A stretch of 64,000 nucleotides of DNA. Origin: Deuterostichococcus epilithicus (Eukaryota > Chlorophyta > Trebouxiophyceae > Prasiolales > Stichococcaceae). The stretch is from contig JAVTLE010000008.1 of assembly GCA_033439295.1 (NCBI GenBank), positions 124,001 through 188,000 of the forward strand, written 5' to 3'. This document shows, in pieces, positions 10,990 through 22,649 of the stretch. A model generated the notes under the pieces. The model made no database searches, was not told the origin of the DNA, and saw only the letters and a list, made by a program, of their open reading frames with translations. A program made the translations under genes and the position numbers. The stretch's first letter is position 1, and each line of letters begins with the position of its first letter.

Positions 10990-13900
10990 TCATGCCCTCC
11001 TGCTGTGCATCCTGCGCTGCCGCCGCCGTGCCGCGCGAGCGCACACAAACGCCAATAGCACCAACGCCACCGTTGCAGCCGCCACGCTGCCCACAGAGCT
11101 GCCGCCGCTGCTGGCGCCCAAGCTGCCGCCCAGGCCTTCGCCTGCGCACAGGCAGGCAGCAGCACGAGATCGATCCTACCGAGCGTCAGCACCTGACAAA
11201 GCGCTCGGGGTGCATGTGTCAGCACCTGCATGCCGCGCTTACCCCCGCTCGGCGGACGGAAGACACGCACGCAGTCCGTGGAGCCCTGAAAAGGCTTCAG
11301 AAGGTTTCCGCCCAGGATCCACACCTGCCGCGCCGCTGTCGAGTCTGCCAATCAGGCTGCCGCCGTCAAGAACGCCGCCAGCATCAATGTCGGCATATGC
11401 TGCGTCGGCGGCGCCCAGAATCGCGTCGGCTGCCGCAAGCGCGCCATCCACCTGCAGGTGCCAGCAGCTCATCAAGTGCCTGTCATGGGCCGCATTTCTG
11501 GGCCACGACAAGAGAAGCAGAATGAAGGCCGCGCACCGGCGGCTGCAATGCTGCGCCGTCGGCCTGGAAGAGCCGGACCAGAGCCCGAGGCTGAGGGCGC
11601 CGCAGCACCCCAGATCCAACATGAGGCCCTCTCGAGGCCCACGAGCGTCGCGGCCAATGGAAACAGGGTCGAGAAACACTTGATGAGCAAGGTGAGCAAG
11701 AATTTTTCTAGAACGAGGGAACGAGAGGCGATCTCCACCGCCATGCTCTTCTCGGCAAGCGCCGCGGCATCGCGCAGCCGCTCGGACGCGCCCGCAGCGG
11801 CGGAGCAGTCGCTGCCGTTGGCCCTGTACATGTCCAGGCCCGGGTCCGAGGCTGTGGCGGCGATCCGCGACGCAATGTACGAGGCGGTGTGGTTGTACCG
11901 CCACAGGCCCCGCACCCGCCTGCAGGGTTTTGGGGAGGGAGCCTGTAGCATGGCGCTCCAGGGGGAGCGGTTGCACGCTGTGCTGCAACTACCCAGGCTG
12001 CACAGGGCGCTCATTTGCAGCGCGCTGCAGATCGATCAGGACTGCCAGGCCGCGGCAGACGTCGAAGTTGGGCCAGGCCAGCGCTGCAGGCGCTGTCTGC
12101 GCCCCGCAGCAGCAGCCCAGCTGCAGCGCTGCACAGCTGGCACAGCGCTACGACCACGACCCCGCGATGGGGGACCAGACCGGCGCCTGCTCGCCTGCCT
12201 GGCGACACGGCACGCTGTGGAGGTTCCCCTAAACCCTGAACCCTGGGGGCCACACCCGATGCTGGCCCGCATGGCGGCGGCGTCGGTCGAGTTGACGCGC
12301 TCCGGGATGCTCGCCATCTCGCTGCGGTGGACCACGATGGCGATGGAGTCCCAGTCCACAGTGTCCTCAAACGCCAGCCACTTCGCCTGCACCAGAAAGA
12401 AGTCTGCCGGCTTGAAGCGGCCCACATGCAGATGCCCAGCAGCGGTGCACCCAAGATGGGGTGGGACTCTTCAGTCTGCTTTCTTTCGGGACGCCAGCCA
12501 CTTCGCCTGCAGGTCAGATGCCAAAACGATCACGGGGACTGAAAGTTCAGACGTTCAAAGTGCGCTGCCCCCACGATGGCCATGGATTCAGTCCGCTGTA
12601 TCCCCAAATGCCAGCCACTTCGCCTGGAGGCATCAGCAGGCGGGCGATAAATTTCAGGTGTAGGGGGCGGCGGCCGCCACAGGTTGCGCTGTACAGCGGC
12701 ATGTCGGCGCCTGAAAAAGTACGATTGAACAGCAACTGACTGGGAAAGGGTACCGCCGAGCTGAAGCTGGGTGCAAAGAGCATCTACATCACCCTCATTC
12801 GAGGTAGACTGAGATGCACAAGGCTGCACCATGGTTGAGACTGAGACCGGCATCGCATCCCCTCCAGACGCAAAGGCGATGCTTCATCCGCCGGCAGCTT
12901 CTCGCACCATGGGCTGATCCATGCCTGCAGGACTCCGACGAACCAACTATGGAGGGGAGAAGCGGCGTACCCCCTCCCAGATGTAGATGGGGATGGTGTC
13001 CGCCTGCAGGGCCTCGTACAGGCGGTAGGAGGACGGCCCATTTCCGCGCGGGCACAGGTGGAACACGCTGGCATGCAGGAGCGCCTCCCAGTCTGGCACC
13101 CGCTCCTGGATGTGGTACCCGCTTTTGTTCTGCACAGACAATAAGAGGTCACAAGAGAGCACCGAAGGACAGCCGAAGTGACGATCAGTCTCACTGGAGC
13201 GCCTCCCCAGTCTAGCACCCGCGCAAGGGTGGATGTGGTGGCCGCCCTTGTTCTGGGGGCGCGCAGGATGCACGAGGGCTGGTAGTGGGAAGCAATAGCG
13301 GTCCTGCTGGGCTGTGTCTCAATCTCGGCTCGTACGACAAAGCCCTTCACGGCGTTTGCCTTCTGCAGCCATCAGAAGCAGAAAAGGCAACTGGTGAAGC
13401 AATGGTGACGTGAATGGTCCATTCGGATGTTGCAGAAGGATCCGACTTGCCTGGAACAGGTCGCGCATCTCGCTGCGCAGGCCCCCAGGGTCTTGCCAGA
13501 ACAGGAAACCGCCCGCAAACGAGACCAGTTTCTTGCGCGGCCGCCGAGCCGGCTTCAGCACCTGCGCGCAGCTGCACCGATCGGCTGCTGACCTGTGTCT
13601 CGGGGTGCAGAGACTGTCAGCGAGCGGGGGGGCGGCTTCCCGAATGGGTTTGTCCACAGGAATGGCGCCGGCACCGGCGCAGGGGCTGCAGCATGTGCTC
13701 ATAGGGTTCAGGGTCCCCTGCCTACAGTGCGCTGCCCGGCAGCGCCTGCCACAGCTGCCCAGCGCGGCTGGAGCACGGGCGGGGGCTGCTCCAGGGTGCA
13801 TCCATGACCGTTCATGCGTGTGTCCCACCTTGAGCAGCAGCGGGATGGGGAGGTAGGTCACGTGCGGCGCCCAGGGCGCATCCTCAGGTCCGCCGCCCAC

Positions 13901-15929
13901 GAACAGCGTCAGCTTCAGGTCGCAGGGCACCGCCACGCGCTCCTTGGCCAGCAGCCCCGCAAAGTGGAGCACGCTGAAGTAGGAGCGGCCCCGGTCGAGC
14001 TGTCCCAGCACCTCCTCCACCTGCATCAGTCAGATAACGTCGATCCGCTGAGCTGCTGAAGTAGGCGCGGCTGCGGTGGAGCTGCGCCAGTACCTCCTCC
14101 ACCTGCGAGTTGCCGAATAATCCAGCTTGCTGTGTCAAGGCGGCAGCGGTGCAGTCTTTTCTTTGCGGCAACAAGCAGCCCCGCAAAGCGCAGCTCGCTG
14201 GAGTGGCACCGGCTGCAGTTCGCCTGCCCAGTTAGGGAAGCTGCCTTGCAGTCCCCCCCTTTTTCCCCCAAGCCACAGTGCGCCCGAAGCTCTGCAAATT
14301 TTAACACCTTGAAGCTGTGGGCAACCTTGGGAACTGCTGTGCCAGTCGAGAAAATTTTGGAGCACTTTATCTAGTTCTTCCGCACTGTCTCTGGCAAGCT
14401 CGATGCAGATCGATGAGCAATGCTTCTGACGTGCAACGGGCTGCAGTAGAGCGGCTGCAGTCCAGCTGCCCGAGGCCCCGCGAGCTGCAGAGGTTCCCCT
14501 GCCATTGACCAGTGCGCTCCCTGGCTAGCAGCCCCCGCATCCCCACGATGTCCAGACCCAGCATCACCTCCACCAGGCAGAGTCTGGAAGGGAAGCGGCG
14601 GCAGTGCCACGCTCACAGACCGGCATGCTGGACTGGAGGCGGAGCACAAGCGGACTCTTATTTTACATCCGGCTCTACCTCTGGGTCATGGCGCCACTCC
14701 ACGCAGGCCCGCCTGAGGCTGCCGCCCGCTGTAGTCTCTGCCTGTCGGACCACAGCCCTGGGGCTGCCACATTAAGATGCATTTTTTCAGGTGCAAGGCG
14801 TCTCGCAGGGATGGTGCGCCGCCTGGGCTCTGCCTTGCGGCGCCTGCCTAGAACCCCCCAAAGGGTGTGAGACACCCAGAATGCGGGGAGCTGGAAAGCG
14901 ATGGCGGCGCCCACCTCGGACTTCGCGCGTTCAACCTCCGAGGTGTTGAAGGTGACGCGGGCCGCCGAAAAGAAGTAGGTCGACCATCCGATGGGCAGGT
15001 ACACTTGCGGCAGCGCCGGCCGCCGCTGCGACCACCAGCTGCGCAGGGCACAAATGCCCCTTCACGGCGGCGCTCCAGAATCACGGGCATGCTGGCGGCG
15101 GCGAACTCCGGTGCCCTGAGCTGCAGGATGAGACGCATGCCTGGGCCCGTTGGGGGCCGATCACCTGCTTGCAACTTCTGAACCTCGGATACGGGACAGC
15201 CGCATGACAAAGCGCCGACAGCGGGCTCACTTGAAGAAAAACTCCTCGATCATGGCGCCATCGAAGTGCGCGTAGCCGTGCTTGAAGCGCTCCGGCAGGA
15301 CGCCGCGACAGAGCTCCAGGACCTCATCCTGCACAACAAGGGCGCCCGGATAGCAGGATCACCTTCATGTTCTCCACATGTGTCAGCTGGATGTACTGCG
15401 CAACAAGGGCGCCCAGATGACAGGAAGGAATCATGATGTCCTCCTCGAGTGTGGGCTGGATGTCGCCTGTGACCTGGCGTCCTGAGGTCGCTGGCTGCAC
15501 AGCCAGGGCCAGGCGCAGTGGGCGGCGCAGCCGGCAACATGCGGCAGGCGTCGTGCAGCACGGGCCGGCGCGCCACACCCTAGCCGCCTCGTGCAAGCTG
15601 CGTCAAAGTCAGCACCGGAAACATTCCCGTGGTCAGCCTGGGACTTGTCAAACCCGCTGTCTTTGGACGCCCACCTGGTATGCTGCGCCGGGGGCGGTGA
15701 CCTTGGCCAGGCTGTCTCCCGCCTCGGGTATGACGGCACTATCGCCAGCAATCGCCGCCGCGGCACCGCCCCCGGCGGCTGCGTCCACCCGCGTGTCGGC
15801 ACGGACTTCCGCTGCCGCATCTGCAGCCGCCGCTGCCACATCTGCTTCCTGCGCCGCGCCGCCACTGGCAGCTGCCACCGCCAGCGCCAGGCACAGCAGC
15901 GCGGCAGGCACAGGTGTTCTGATCAACAT
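10990..15929 (-). CDS. Exostosin/GT47-type glycosyltransferase with signal peptide and C-terminal membrane anchor
   Basis: Ten exons close in phase to about 509 residues: 15929-15675, 15328-15231, 15038-14915, 14020-13829, 13561-13451, 13129-12971, 12386-12256, 11919-11739, 11451-11325, 11141-10990. The donor at 11739 is the least certain. The start MLIRTPVPAALLCLALAVAA is a signal peptide or signal anchor. Exostosin hallmarks follow: 'GAMIEEFFFN', YLPIGWSTYF, LDRGRSYFSVLHFAG, KKLVSFAGGF, and the core LCPRGNGPSSYRLYEALQAD with TIPIYIWEG, then VDWDSIAIVV. Such enzymes transfer sugars in the Golgi. The protein ends in a Gly/Ser linker, one hydrophobic segment (SVAAATVALVLLAFVC) and an Arg-rich tail. 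That type I anchor is unusual for GT47, which is normally a type II protein. The 13561-13451 exon has a GC donor (gcaagt). The sugar donor and acceptor are unknown. Confidence 0.87.
12330..12640 (-). repeat. Three copies of an exon-7 splice junction (GT47 gene)
   Basis: The acceptor and first codons of exon 7 (AKWLAFEDTVDWDS, starting 12386) recur around 12480-12510 and 12560-12630. All carry the same core, gccagccacttcgcctg, on the plus strand. The two upstream copies diverge and are not continued by conserved sequence. Confidence 0.8.
13082..13260 (-). repeat. Duplicated exon start (GT47 exon 6)
   Basis: About 60 bases covering the acceptor and first codons of exon 6 (NKSGYHIQERVPDWEALL, from 13129) are repeated at about 13195-13255 with roughly 20% divergence and a broken frame. 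Confidence 0.8.
13970..14110 (-). repeat. Duplicated exon start (GT47 exon 4)
   Basis: The exon start VEEVLGQLDRGRSYFS (from 14020) is repeated upstream at about 14048-14104 as VEEVLAQLHRSRAYFS, then loses similarity. Both copies follow an acceptor-like sequence, so the upstream copy could act as an alternative exon or a decoy. Confidence 0.85.
15310..15445 (-). repeat. Tandem copies in intron 1 of the GT47 gene
   Basis: A unit of about 65 bases with the core caacaagggcgccc occurs twice (about 15332 and 15400). The first copy abuts the acceptor of exon 2 (15328). Confidence 0.65.
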
Positions 15930-17035
15930 CCTGCAGTTATGCAGTGGCAAAGACTTGCGGGCGTGCCTCACCATCCTGGAAGGTGGTGTCGTTGACTGAC
16001 ATGACATGCAGACGCTATGGCAATACACGGTCTGCTCGCACCTTCGTGTCATCGGCCGTCACTGCAGCGGCAAGATGTCATGTTGCGGGAGAAGACGATG
16101 CCATAAGGCATAGATCAGCACTGGCCGCTTCGGACCAGCACTGGTGCCGCCATGGGCGGCCGCTTGGCGCGTTCCCCACTGCAGGATTAAGTTCGACAGA
16201 TGCCCCGCATGCGCCTCGACGATATATGCTGAGCTTCCGAGCAGGCGAAGGATGCAGTCAAGCGCGCATGTACAGGATTCTTATTTGATCGGAGTTCCCA
16301 GCTGCGATCTACCGTACAGAGTGTCAAGTTTACACGCAGCTGGCGGCACCGGCTAGATGGAAGCAACGAATCTCCAGCAAGCGACTTTGAATCTGCAAGG
16401 CTTTGCGACTGCACTGCACTGGTGCTTTACTGTCGAGACACAGGCAGTGGACGTTGTTGGGTCCTTGAGGTGCTTCCTCAGCATCCGTTTTCCCAAAACG
16501 CACGTGAATGCAGTCAGTGTACGGGCATAAGCCGCCGGGCCATAATACGACGTACTCCGCGTTGGCAGTGCCAGCAGTCTTCTAAACGTCCTTCGACGAT
16601 TATTCAGGAGGCCTGCAACTGATGGCAGCTTCACCAAGCGGGTGGACATGCCTAAGATTGACGGATTCAACGCACAGCCCACGTGGATCAGCGGCAGTAG
16701 GATCAAGGGCAGGAGCAACTTGAAGCGCGGGAGCACGTAGCACGCAAGTAAGGCCGGCGTGCTTGCGTGCAGCTCCAACAGCGGCAGCACGACCCGCGCT
16801 AAGTCTAAAGGGCATCTGCCTGCGACACACAGGAATAATCCCAGACTCAATTTGACGGCAGCGAGATGCCCCCAGCATCAATTGCCCGCTGATAGCAGAT
16901 TTCTGCAGCAGTGGCACAGTATCTTGCACAAGATTTGCCTCTCTCGCGACTCCCCGCCGTGAAAGAAGTTCCAGCAATTGAGTAGGCCGCTCACCTGGTC
17001 GCCGCAGCCAGCAACATCCAGCAACACGCAGCAGC
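15930..17035. other. Intergenic region with divergent promoters
   Basis: The region lies between the start of the minus-strand GT47 gene and the first plausible start of the plus-strand helical protein. A minus-strand open frame at 16353-16850 is hydrophobic, but I find no conserved motif or splice support for it. No RNA gene seen. Confidence 0.4.
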
Positions 17036-18602
17036 ATGGCCATTTCAACGAGCACCTCCACGGCCATCAGGAATTGCGGTCTGCGCCACCAGGTTGCCCT
17101 GCCACACGGCGGCGGCACTCATAGCAGCAGTGCATCACCGGATGTCGTTGCTGCCGTCAGCGCCGCCGCTGTCTCCACACGCAGCCCGCTCTACAATGCA
17201 CTCTTGCTGCACTCAGCCGGAGCGGCAGGTGAAGGCGCACATCAGGCCCTTGCACCCTTGATTTGGCAAGGGGCTTTCGATAGTGCGGTCAGTGTTTTGG
17301 CCATCGTGTCTCCAATCACGCGGAGATGCTGGAGATGGACGACATCGAAACGGAAGAGACGCTGCTGCACCAGGCCGCGGCTGCGGCGCAGGAGGCAGCA
17401 GCGATGCTACCTGCAGTGTGCTCCGACTGTGCGGCGCCGCCGGGACTGCCGCAGAGGACACGCATGCAGCTGCTGCGGTTGCGGGCTGGAGACGAATCAT
17501 CGCCGCTGCAGGCACTGGCACATGAGCTCCAGATGCCGATCCCGATGATGAGTGCCCTGCTGCTGGCACCGCGTCGCCGGAGCATGCCGCGCGCGCGGTG
17601 CCGCGCAGCCGCATCCGGGCGTCTCGCACAGCGTGCTGCAGGCGTGCCACGCCCTGCTAGCCGCCGCCGGTGCGAGGGAAGCCATCGATGGCGACGGGCT
17701 GCTGTCTGCCGGGCGGCCTGGTGGCAGGGCTACAGCGGATCACGACCTGCGTGCTGAGGTTTGCGACCAGCTGTGGCATAAAGGCGAGCTGCGCTCGACC
17801 ATCAACGGGCGTTCGACAGGGCGCCCAGTTGCTGCTGAGATTGCCTGTTCCGCTGAACGGCATTGCTGCGGTCGCCTGCAGCGTCCTGGCATGCTTGTCT
17901 GGCAAGCCTGCCGCGCTGCAGGCCAGAGGCGGCGCTTCCCTGCTTGCAGAGGCGGCTGCCGCCGCGGCAGACGCTCTGGTGCCGCTGGCAATATCCACTT
18001 GCACAGATGACGCCAAGTCGGCAGTGCTTGACGTGTGTGCCATTGTGGTGGCGGCAGCGGCCACTCCAGCAGTGAAACTGCTACTGGCCCCTGGCGGCAA
18101 GGCATCATGGAGCACGACTGTGGACATGCTGAGGCGTCACTTGGAGCCGCGCAAGCCGCAGCTGTGGGCGCAGCTGCAGCTAGAGCCGCGCAGGGCATCG
18201 TCAGCCGTGCATGCGGGCCGCTCAGAAGCTCGGCCGGCAGTGCCGGCGCCGCGGCCGGCAGTCAAGCCAGCAGCGACGGCGCAGGCTGCGGCCGTGGCAG
18301 ACAAGGCCATGCGCCAGCTAGTCAAGGTCAGCTTTGCAATTTTGTGGGTGGCGTCTTGGTGCATCGGAACATAACGCATTGGGACATGGCTGCCGACATT
18401 AATGATGATGCGAATTGCCTGACCAGCACAGCAGCAAGCCATATCTAGCATGCAATACCGCGTTTACCCTTCATCGCAGGAGGAAGAGCTGGCGTCAAAG
18501 AAGAGCTGGCGTCAAAGAAGAAGACGGTATCGAAGGCAGCAGCAAGCAAAGGCTCAAAACGCGGCGCGCGGGCGAAGAAGTGAGTGTGTACGTAGGCGGT
18601 AG
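17036..18602 (+). CDS. Uncharacterised Ala-rich alpha-helical protein, copy 1, with frameshifted basic tail
   Basis: I do not recognise a family. The likely start is 17036 (MAISTSTSTAIRNCG). A segment at about 17327-17560 carries MLEMDDIETEETLLHQ. A long exon of Leu/Ala-rich helical sequence ends at 18326 (ADKAMRQLVK, then donor gtcagc). The last exon is 18480-18602. The hydrophobic helix periodicity looks like an ARM/HEAT-type solenoid, but no repeat is certain. The exon end and the following EEE start match the neighbour ending at 22649 (ADAAFRSLMR, then EEEAKAPKAAA), so the two are probably paralogues. In the last exon a 17-base tandem duplication (18487-18520) shifts the frame. As read, the tail is Arg-rich and stops at 18602. 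Without one repeat unit it would read as a Lys-rich tail ending at 18580. Internal exon borders between 17260 and 17800 are uncertain. Confidence 0.55.
18487..18520 (+). repeat. 17-bp tandem duplication that shifts the reading frame
   Basis: The unit agctggcgtcaaagaag occurs twice in direct succession inside the last coding exon. Seventeen is not a multiple of three, so the downstream Lys-rich tail is read in another frame. Confidence 0.9.
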
Positions 18603-19320
18603 TCGTGCACGGGCTCGTGCATAAAATTACTGTAAGCGCGCTAGTCGAGGGTTTGTATTCATCCATAGCAAGACTGAGCGACAAAGTCTTTTCGTTCTTT
18701 CGCTAAAGCCTGATCGCCGTTGCTGCGAACATCAGTAGGGCTGCATGTACAAGTCTTGGACGAAGGGAAGGAAGCTGGAAACACCAGGGAAGCAGCATGC
18801 ACATGCGGGTGACTTCACCTCTTGCTGGAATGAATCTCTTGTGCACAACCCCTTCGTGCTTGAGATTCGACGGACGCCTGGTTCCTACCCTACCGCGCCT
18901 GTTGTATCTGAGGCAGCGGCCAACTGAGTCCAGGCTGGCTGCAGGTGTCGCAAGGTGAAGCACTCGCATGAAGTGAAGTGACTGCGGCGATGTCGGCGAC
19001 AAGTCGGTCGTAGGATGATCGAGCGACTTCTGACACTGACCACTCTCTGCGGTGCAGGATGTGCGATGCTGCAGCCATCCGATCACGTGTTGCCAGCCTA
19101 TTCATCGACCACAAGGCGCTGGCCGCGGTGCAATGCGAAGCAGAGCGTCGAAAAGTGCCTCTGTGGGTGGCTCTACGCGAAGCATCTGCAGATGCCGGCT
19201 TCAGGTAGCCGAACAGACTGTAGCCGTGCACATGGTCTCGAGCCACTGCTTCCTGGAGGTTGCACCGACTGCCACTGACCCTCACGAGCCTCGACGTCTG
19301 CTCGGCGCCGTTGCAGGCGC
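18603..19320. other. Intergenic region between the two helical-protein genes
   Basis: This holds the 3' side of copy 1 and the promoter or early exons of copy 2. An exon upstream of 19321 is possible, because a cag acceptor-like site sits at 19312-19317. Nothing else is evident. Confidence 0.4.
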
Positions 19321-22300
19321 ATGATCACGAACGGATCCTGTGCTGGAGACGACCCCCGGCACGCCTTCCCAGAGGCCGCAGCAGTGCTGCTGCGGCTGGC
19401 GGCGCCGCCGCACGGCGTGCGGCTCGGCGGCGCGGCGCTCGCAGCCCTGGTGGCGCACCTAGACATGGACATGGCCGGCCACCCAAGCATTGCGGCGCTG
19501 GCAGGCGTTGCAGACCTCCTCGGTGGCGCGCTGCGGCGGCCGGGCATGCTGCATGCAGCGGCCGCCGCCCAGCCGGCGGCGGTGCCCGCGCTGGCGACGC
19601 TACTGGCAAGCAACATGCTGAAGCTGCCGAATGCGCGCCATGAGGCGCAGGAGCGAGTGGACGCCTGCACCATGGCGGGACTGGACCCGCTGCTGCCAGC
19701 GGCGGGCGCGGCCTGCCACTGGCTCGTCGCCGCGCCGCCGCCAACCTCCGAGTCTGTGCTGTGCGCCCTGCTCGGCGTGTTGGCGCTGCTGCAGTGCGCG
19801 GCGGCGGTCTGCGGCGGCGGCGGCANAGGCNGNGGCGCGGCCGTCGCAGGCTGCCCCCTGCCGCAGGAGCTGCTGCATGCGGCGGCGGCGCTGGTGGCGC
19901 GGCTGCACGGCTGGCTCGGCGGCGCCGCTGCGCCGCTGCGCATCCCGGGCATGCCGCCGCCAGAGCTCTACAAGGTGCTGACGGTCTGCCTCCTGGACGC
20001 TGCAGCCGCCGCAGCGCAGGCAGGCAGGGCGCTGCCGGCGCCGCTGCCGCGGGCGCTGGCGCTGCCTGCCCTCGCAACCTTCGAGGCCCTGATGTCACTG
20101 GACTCGCCACATGCGGCGGCATCGGAGACGGTTGCGCAGCTGCGGGACGCGGCAGGCCCCGGGGGCCTGCTGGCGGCGGCGGCGCCAGCGGCCCCGGCGG
20201 CGCGGCTGAGGTTCCTGCGGGACGGCCTGTGCGCCGGCCTGCTGTTGCAGACCCTCCAACCGGGCCAGCAGGGCTTTCCCCCGCCGGTGCGCTGCTCTCC
20301 TGCGGCGCCGGCTGTCCTGGGGTCCGGCTTGCATGCCATGTGACTGTGGTGCTGCGCCCTGCCCCCTGATGCGGCTTGCTCGGTGCCGGCGGCAGCCGCT
20401 GCCGTCCGGGCGCTTCGGCAGCCGCATGACCGCTTTGCAATGGGTAGCCGACTGCAAGAGGGGCTCCGCACTGCTCTGCATTATCCAAGACGGGGCTGTC
20501 GGCAACCAGGAGGATTGACATTGCTCGGTCCCGCAACGTGCCACAGGGTGCAAGGAGCCTGCCCCTGCTGGCGGCGCTCGTCGCAGCGCTCGGCGCCGTC
20601 ACCCGCGCGCTGGGACCCGCGGCGCTCGAGGCGGACGGCAGCCTGCCGCAGCACCTCTGCGTCAGCCACATCATGTCATCCGTTCATGGAGAGGTGGCGC
20701 TGCGCCACAGACCCTCGACGCGCAGGTATGGCTCCATGCCCGTCTGGCAGCGGCAGGGGCTCTCTCAACAGGGAGCTTCCTGCTTGCACGAACCCGGCCC
20801 CGCCTGCTGGCACCTCGTCCCACCGCTGGCCCACTGGTCCCGGCTGCGAGCGCAGCTGTGCAGGGTTTAGGGTTTACAGAACAGCTCCGCGCCGCTCCAT
20901 GCACTGAGGTCATGGCGGGTGACCTCAGTGCGGCTGCCGCAGCTGCTGCACGAGGAGACTACGCTGCTGCTGGCCGAGTCGGTGCTGCAGCTGCTGGGCG
21001 GCGCTCTCTGGGCCGGCGCGACGGCGCCGCCGCCGGCGCACGGGCGGCCGCACCCCGCCCTGCAGCTGCTGGCGGCGCTGCAGGAGGAGCACCACGCCCT
21101 GCAGGCGCTGAATGCGGCAATGGGCTGGGGCTGGGCTATCGCCCTGCACGCCGTGCGGCGGCCGGGCGCTGCACCGTCGCCGCCCAAGCCGCTCGGCCAC
21201 GCGACGCTGATGGCGTGCGCCGCGCTGGCGGCGGCGGCGGGCGCGGCCGAGGCGGCGGTGGCGGCAGGTGGCGCGCTGCCGCCCAAGCTGGCTTCCGAGC
21301 TGCAAGGTGGGGCGCGGCTGCAAGACCGCGCTGCATGCCACGGCTGGTGCTTTGTGGCGTGCGCACCGAACTGCAGAAGGGTGCCGGCCTTTGCATGGCG
21401 GGCTCGGGAACAACGGCGTCTGAAGGGTCCCGCGACATTTGCCTCCGCACAGCTGTCAGCAGCGCGGCGTGACGGACTCGCGCTCGAGCCGGGTCGTGCA
21501 CCGGCGCAGCCGGTGGCCCCCATAGCTTTTCACATGCTGTGCCTGTGCGCGTGACCCAGCACCCCCCGCCGCCTGCAGCCTCCGCATGCAACATGTGCAC
21601 GCTGGCTGTCCAGTACCTCGTGCGGCCGAGCGCTGGCGGGCGGGCACCGCCGCCGCAGCCTGTCACGCTGCGCATGGCCGCCAACGGCTGCGACATGCTG
21701 ACCGCCCTCGCCCAGGTGCGCACGCCCAGCCGCCTTCCAGTATCCCTGGGTTCGGCTGGATGGCTGTTGAGCGGCAGTCCTGCAGGCTGCTGGCCCCGGA
21801 TCCGGCTCGGCCTGCTGTCCGAGCGCGTGCCCGGGCAGCAGGCGCGCATGTACTGGGAGACGTCCGCGCCGCCCCTGAGCGGTGTGCACTCGCCAACGAG
21901 GCCGTGTGGCAAGTCTCACCAGCCTGAAACCGCTCCTTGAAGTGACTCTTTGGAGCAAGTCGTCTCAATGGCGTGCCCCAGGCGCCGTGCGGCGACACGG
22001 GCGAGCCGATGCGCATCCTCTTTGAGCTGCTGGCGGGTCTGGCGAGGACCGAAAGCACAGCGGCGCGGGGGTTCATTGCCTCGACGCTGGAGGCGGTGGC
22101 GGCGCTGGCTGCGGCCCGCCCGGCCGTCCGCGCGCAGCTGGCGGCCGGGCAATCCCCGGCCTGGGCCGAGCAGGCGGCGGTGCTGCGGCGGGCCCTGCCG
22201 CCAACTCTGCTCAGGCAGCTCCAGCCGGCGCTGCAGGCGGTGAACGATGCGGTGACTGGCTCGAAGCCTGCGCCGCCGCAAAAGGCCCCCAGGGGTGGCG

Positions 22301-22649
22301 GCGGCGCGGGGGCTGGCGGGAAGTCCGCCGCCGCGGCAAAACGGGCGGCCACTGCGGCGGCGACAGCGGCGGCGGACGCGGCCTTCCGGTCACTCATGCG
22401 GGTGAGGCTGTCTGACAGGTCCTCTTTGCGAGGAAGCCGGGGACACCGGATGTTCCACGCACATGTTGCCGGGCTTTTGTCTGAGGCGCCGGCGGCAGCT
22501 GTACCCGAGGTCAGCGAGGCAGGGAAACCTGACAGGACTCAACCAGTCCCGGCCTGCTCCTGACGCAACGCTGCCTGTGCACGCAGGAGGAGGAAGCAAA
22601 AGCGCCAAAGGCGGCGGCGCAGGGGCGCGGCCGCAAAACGCAGAAGTAG
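19321..22649 (+). CDS. Uncharacterised Ala-rich alpha-helical protein, copy 2, with Lys/Arg-rich tail
   Basis: Coding segments are about 19321-20270, 20551-20660, 20916-21304, 21553-21715, 21990-22401 and 22587-22649. The last two borders are firm; the others are approximate. The protein is a series of amphipathic Leu/Ala helices (for example ALAALVAHLDMDMAGHPSIA and MRILFELLAGLARTESTAA). It ends in a low-complexity Ala/Lys stretch and the basic tail EEEAKAPKAAAQGRGRKTQK. This resembles a scaffold-like HEAT/ARM solenoid, but no catalytic motif is visible and I assign no function. The tail could be a nuclear or nucleic-acid contact. Ambiguous bases at 19826, 19831 and 19833 fall in a GC-rich run of the first exon. 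The gene is the probable paralogue of the one ending at 18602. The true start may lie upstream. Confidence 0.6.

Noticed and set aside
11458-12663. 401-codon open frame on the plus strand
   Set aside because: Antisense to GT47 exons 7-9, which carry conserved sequence on the minus strand.
16353-16850. Hydrophobic 165-codon open frame on the minus strand
   Set aside because: It could be a membrane-protein exon, but there is no family motif, no paired exon and no clear splice sites. Left as intergenic.
19325-20674. 449-codon open frame on the minus strand
   Set aside because: Pro/Arg/Ala low-complexity shadow of the helical-protein exon on the other strand.
20862-20876. Telomere-like repeat as sign of a chromosome end
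   Set aside because: Only two units, inside an intron and with genes on both sides. It is interstitial, not a telomere.
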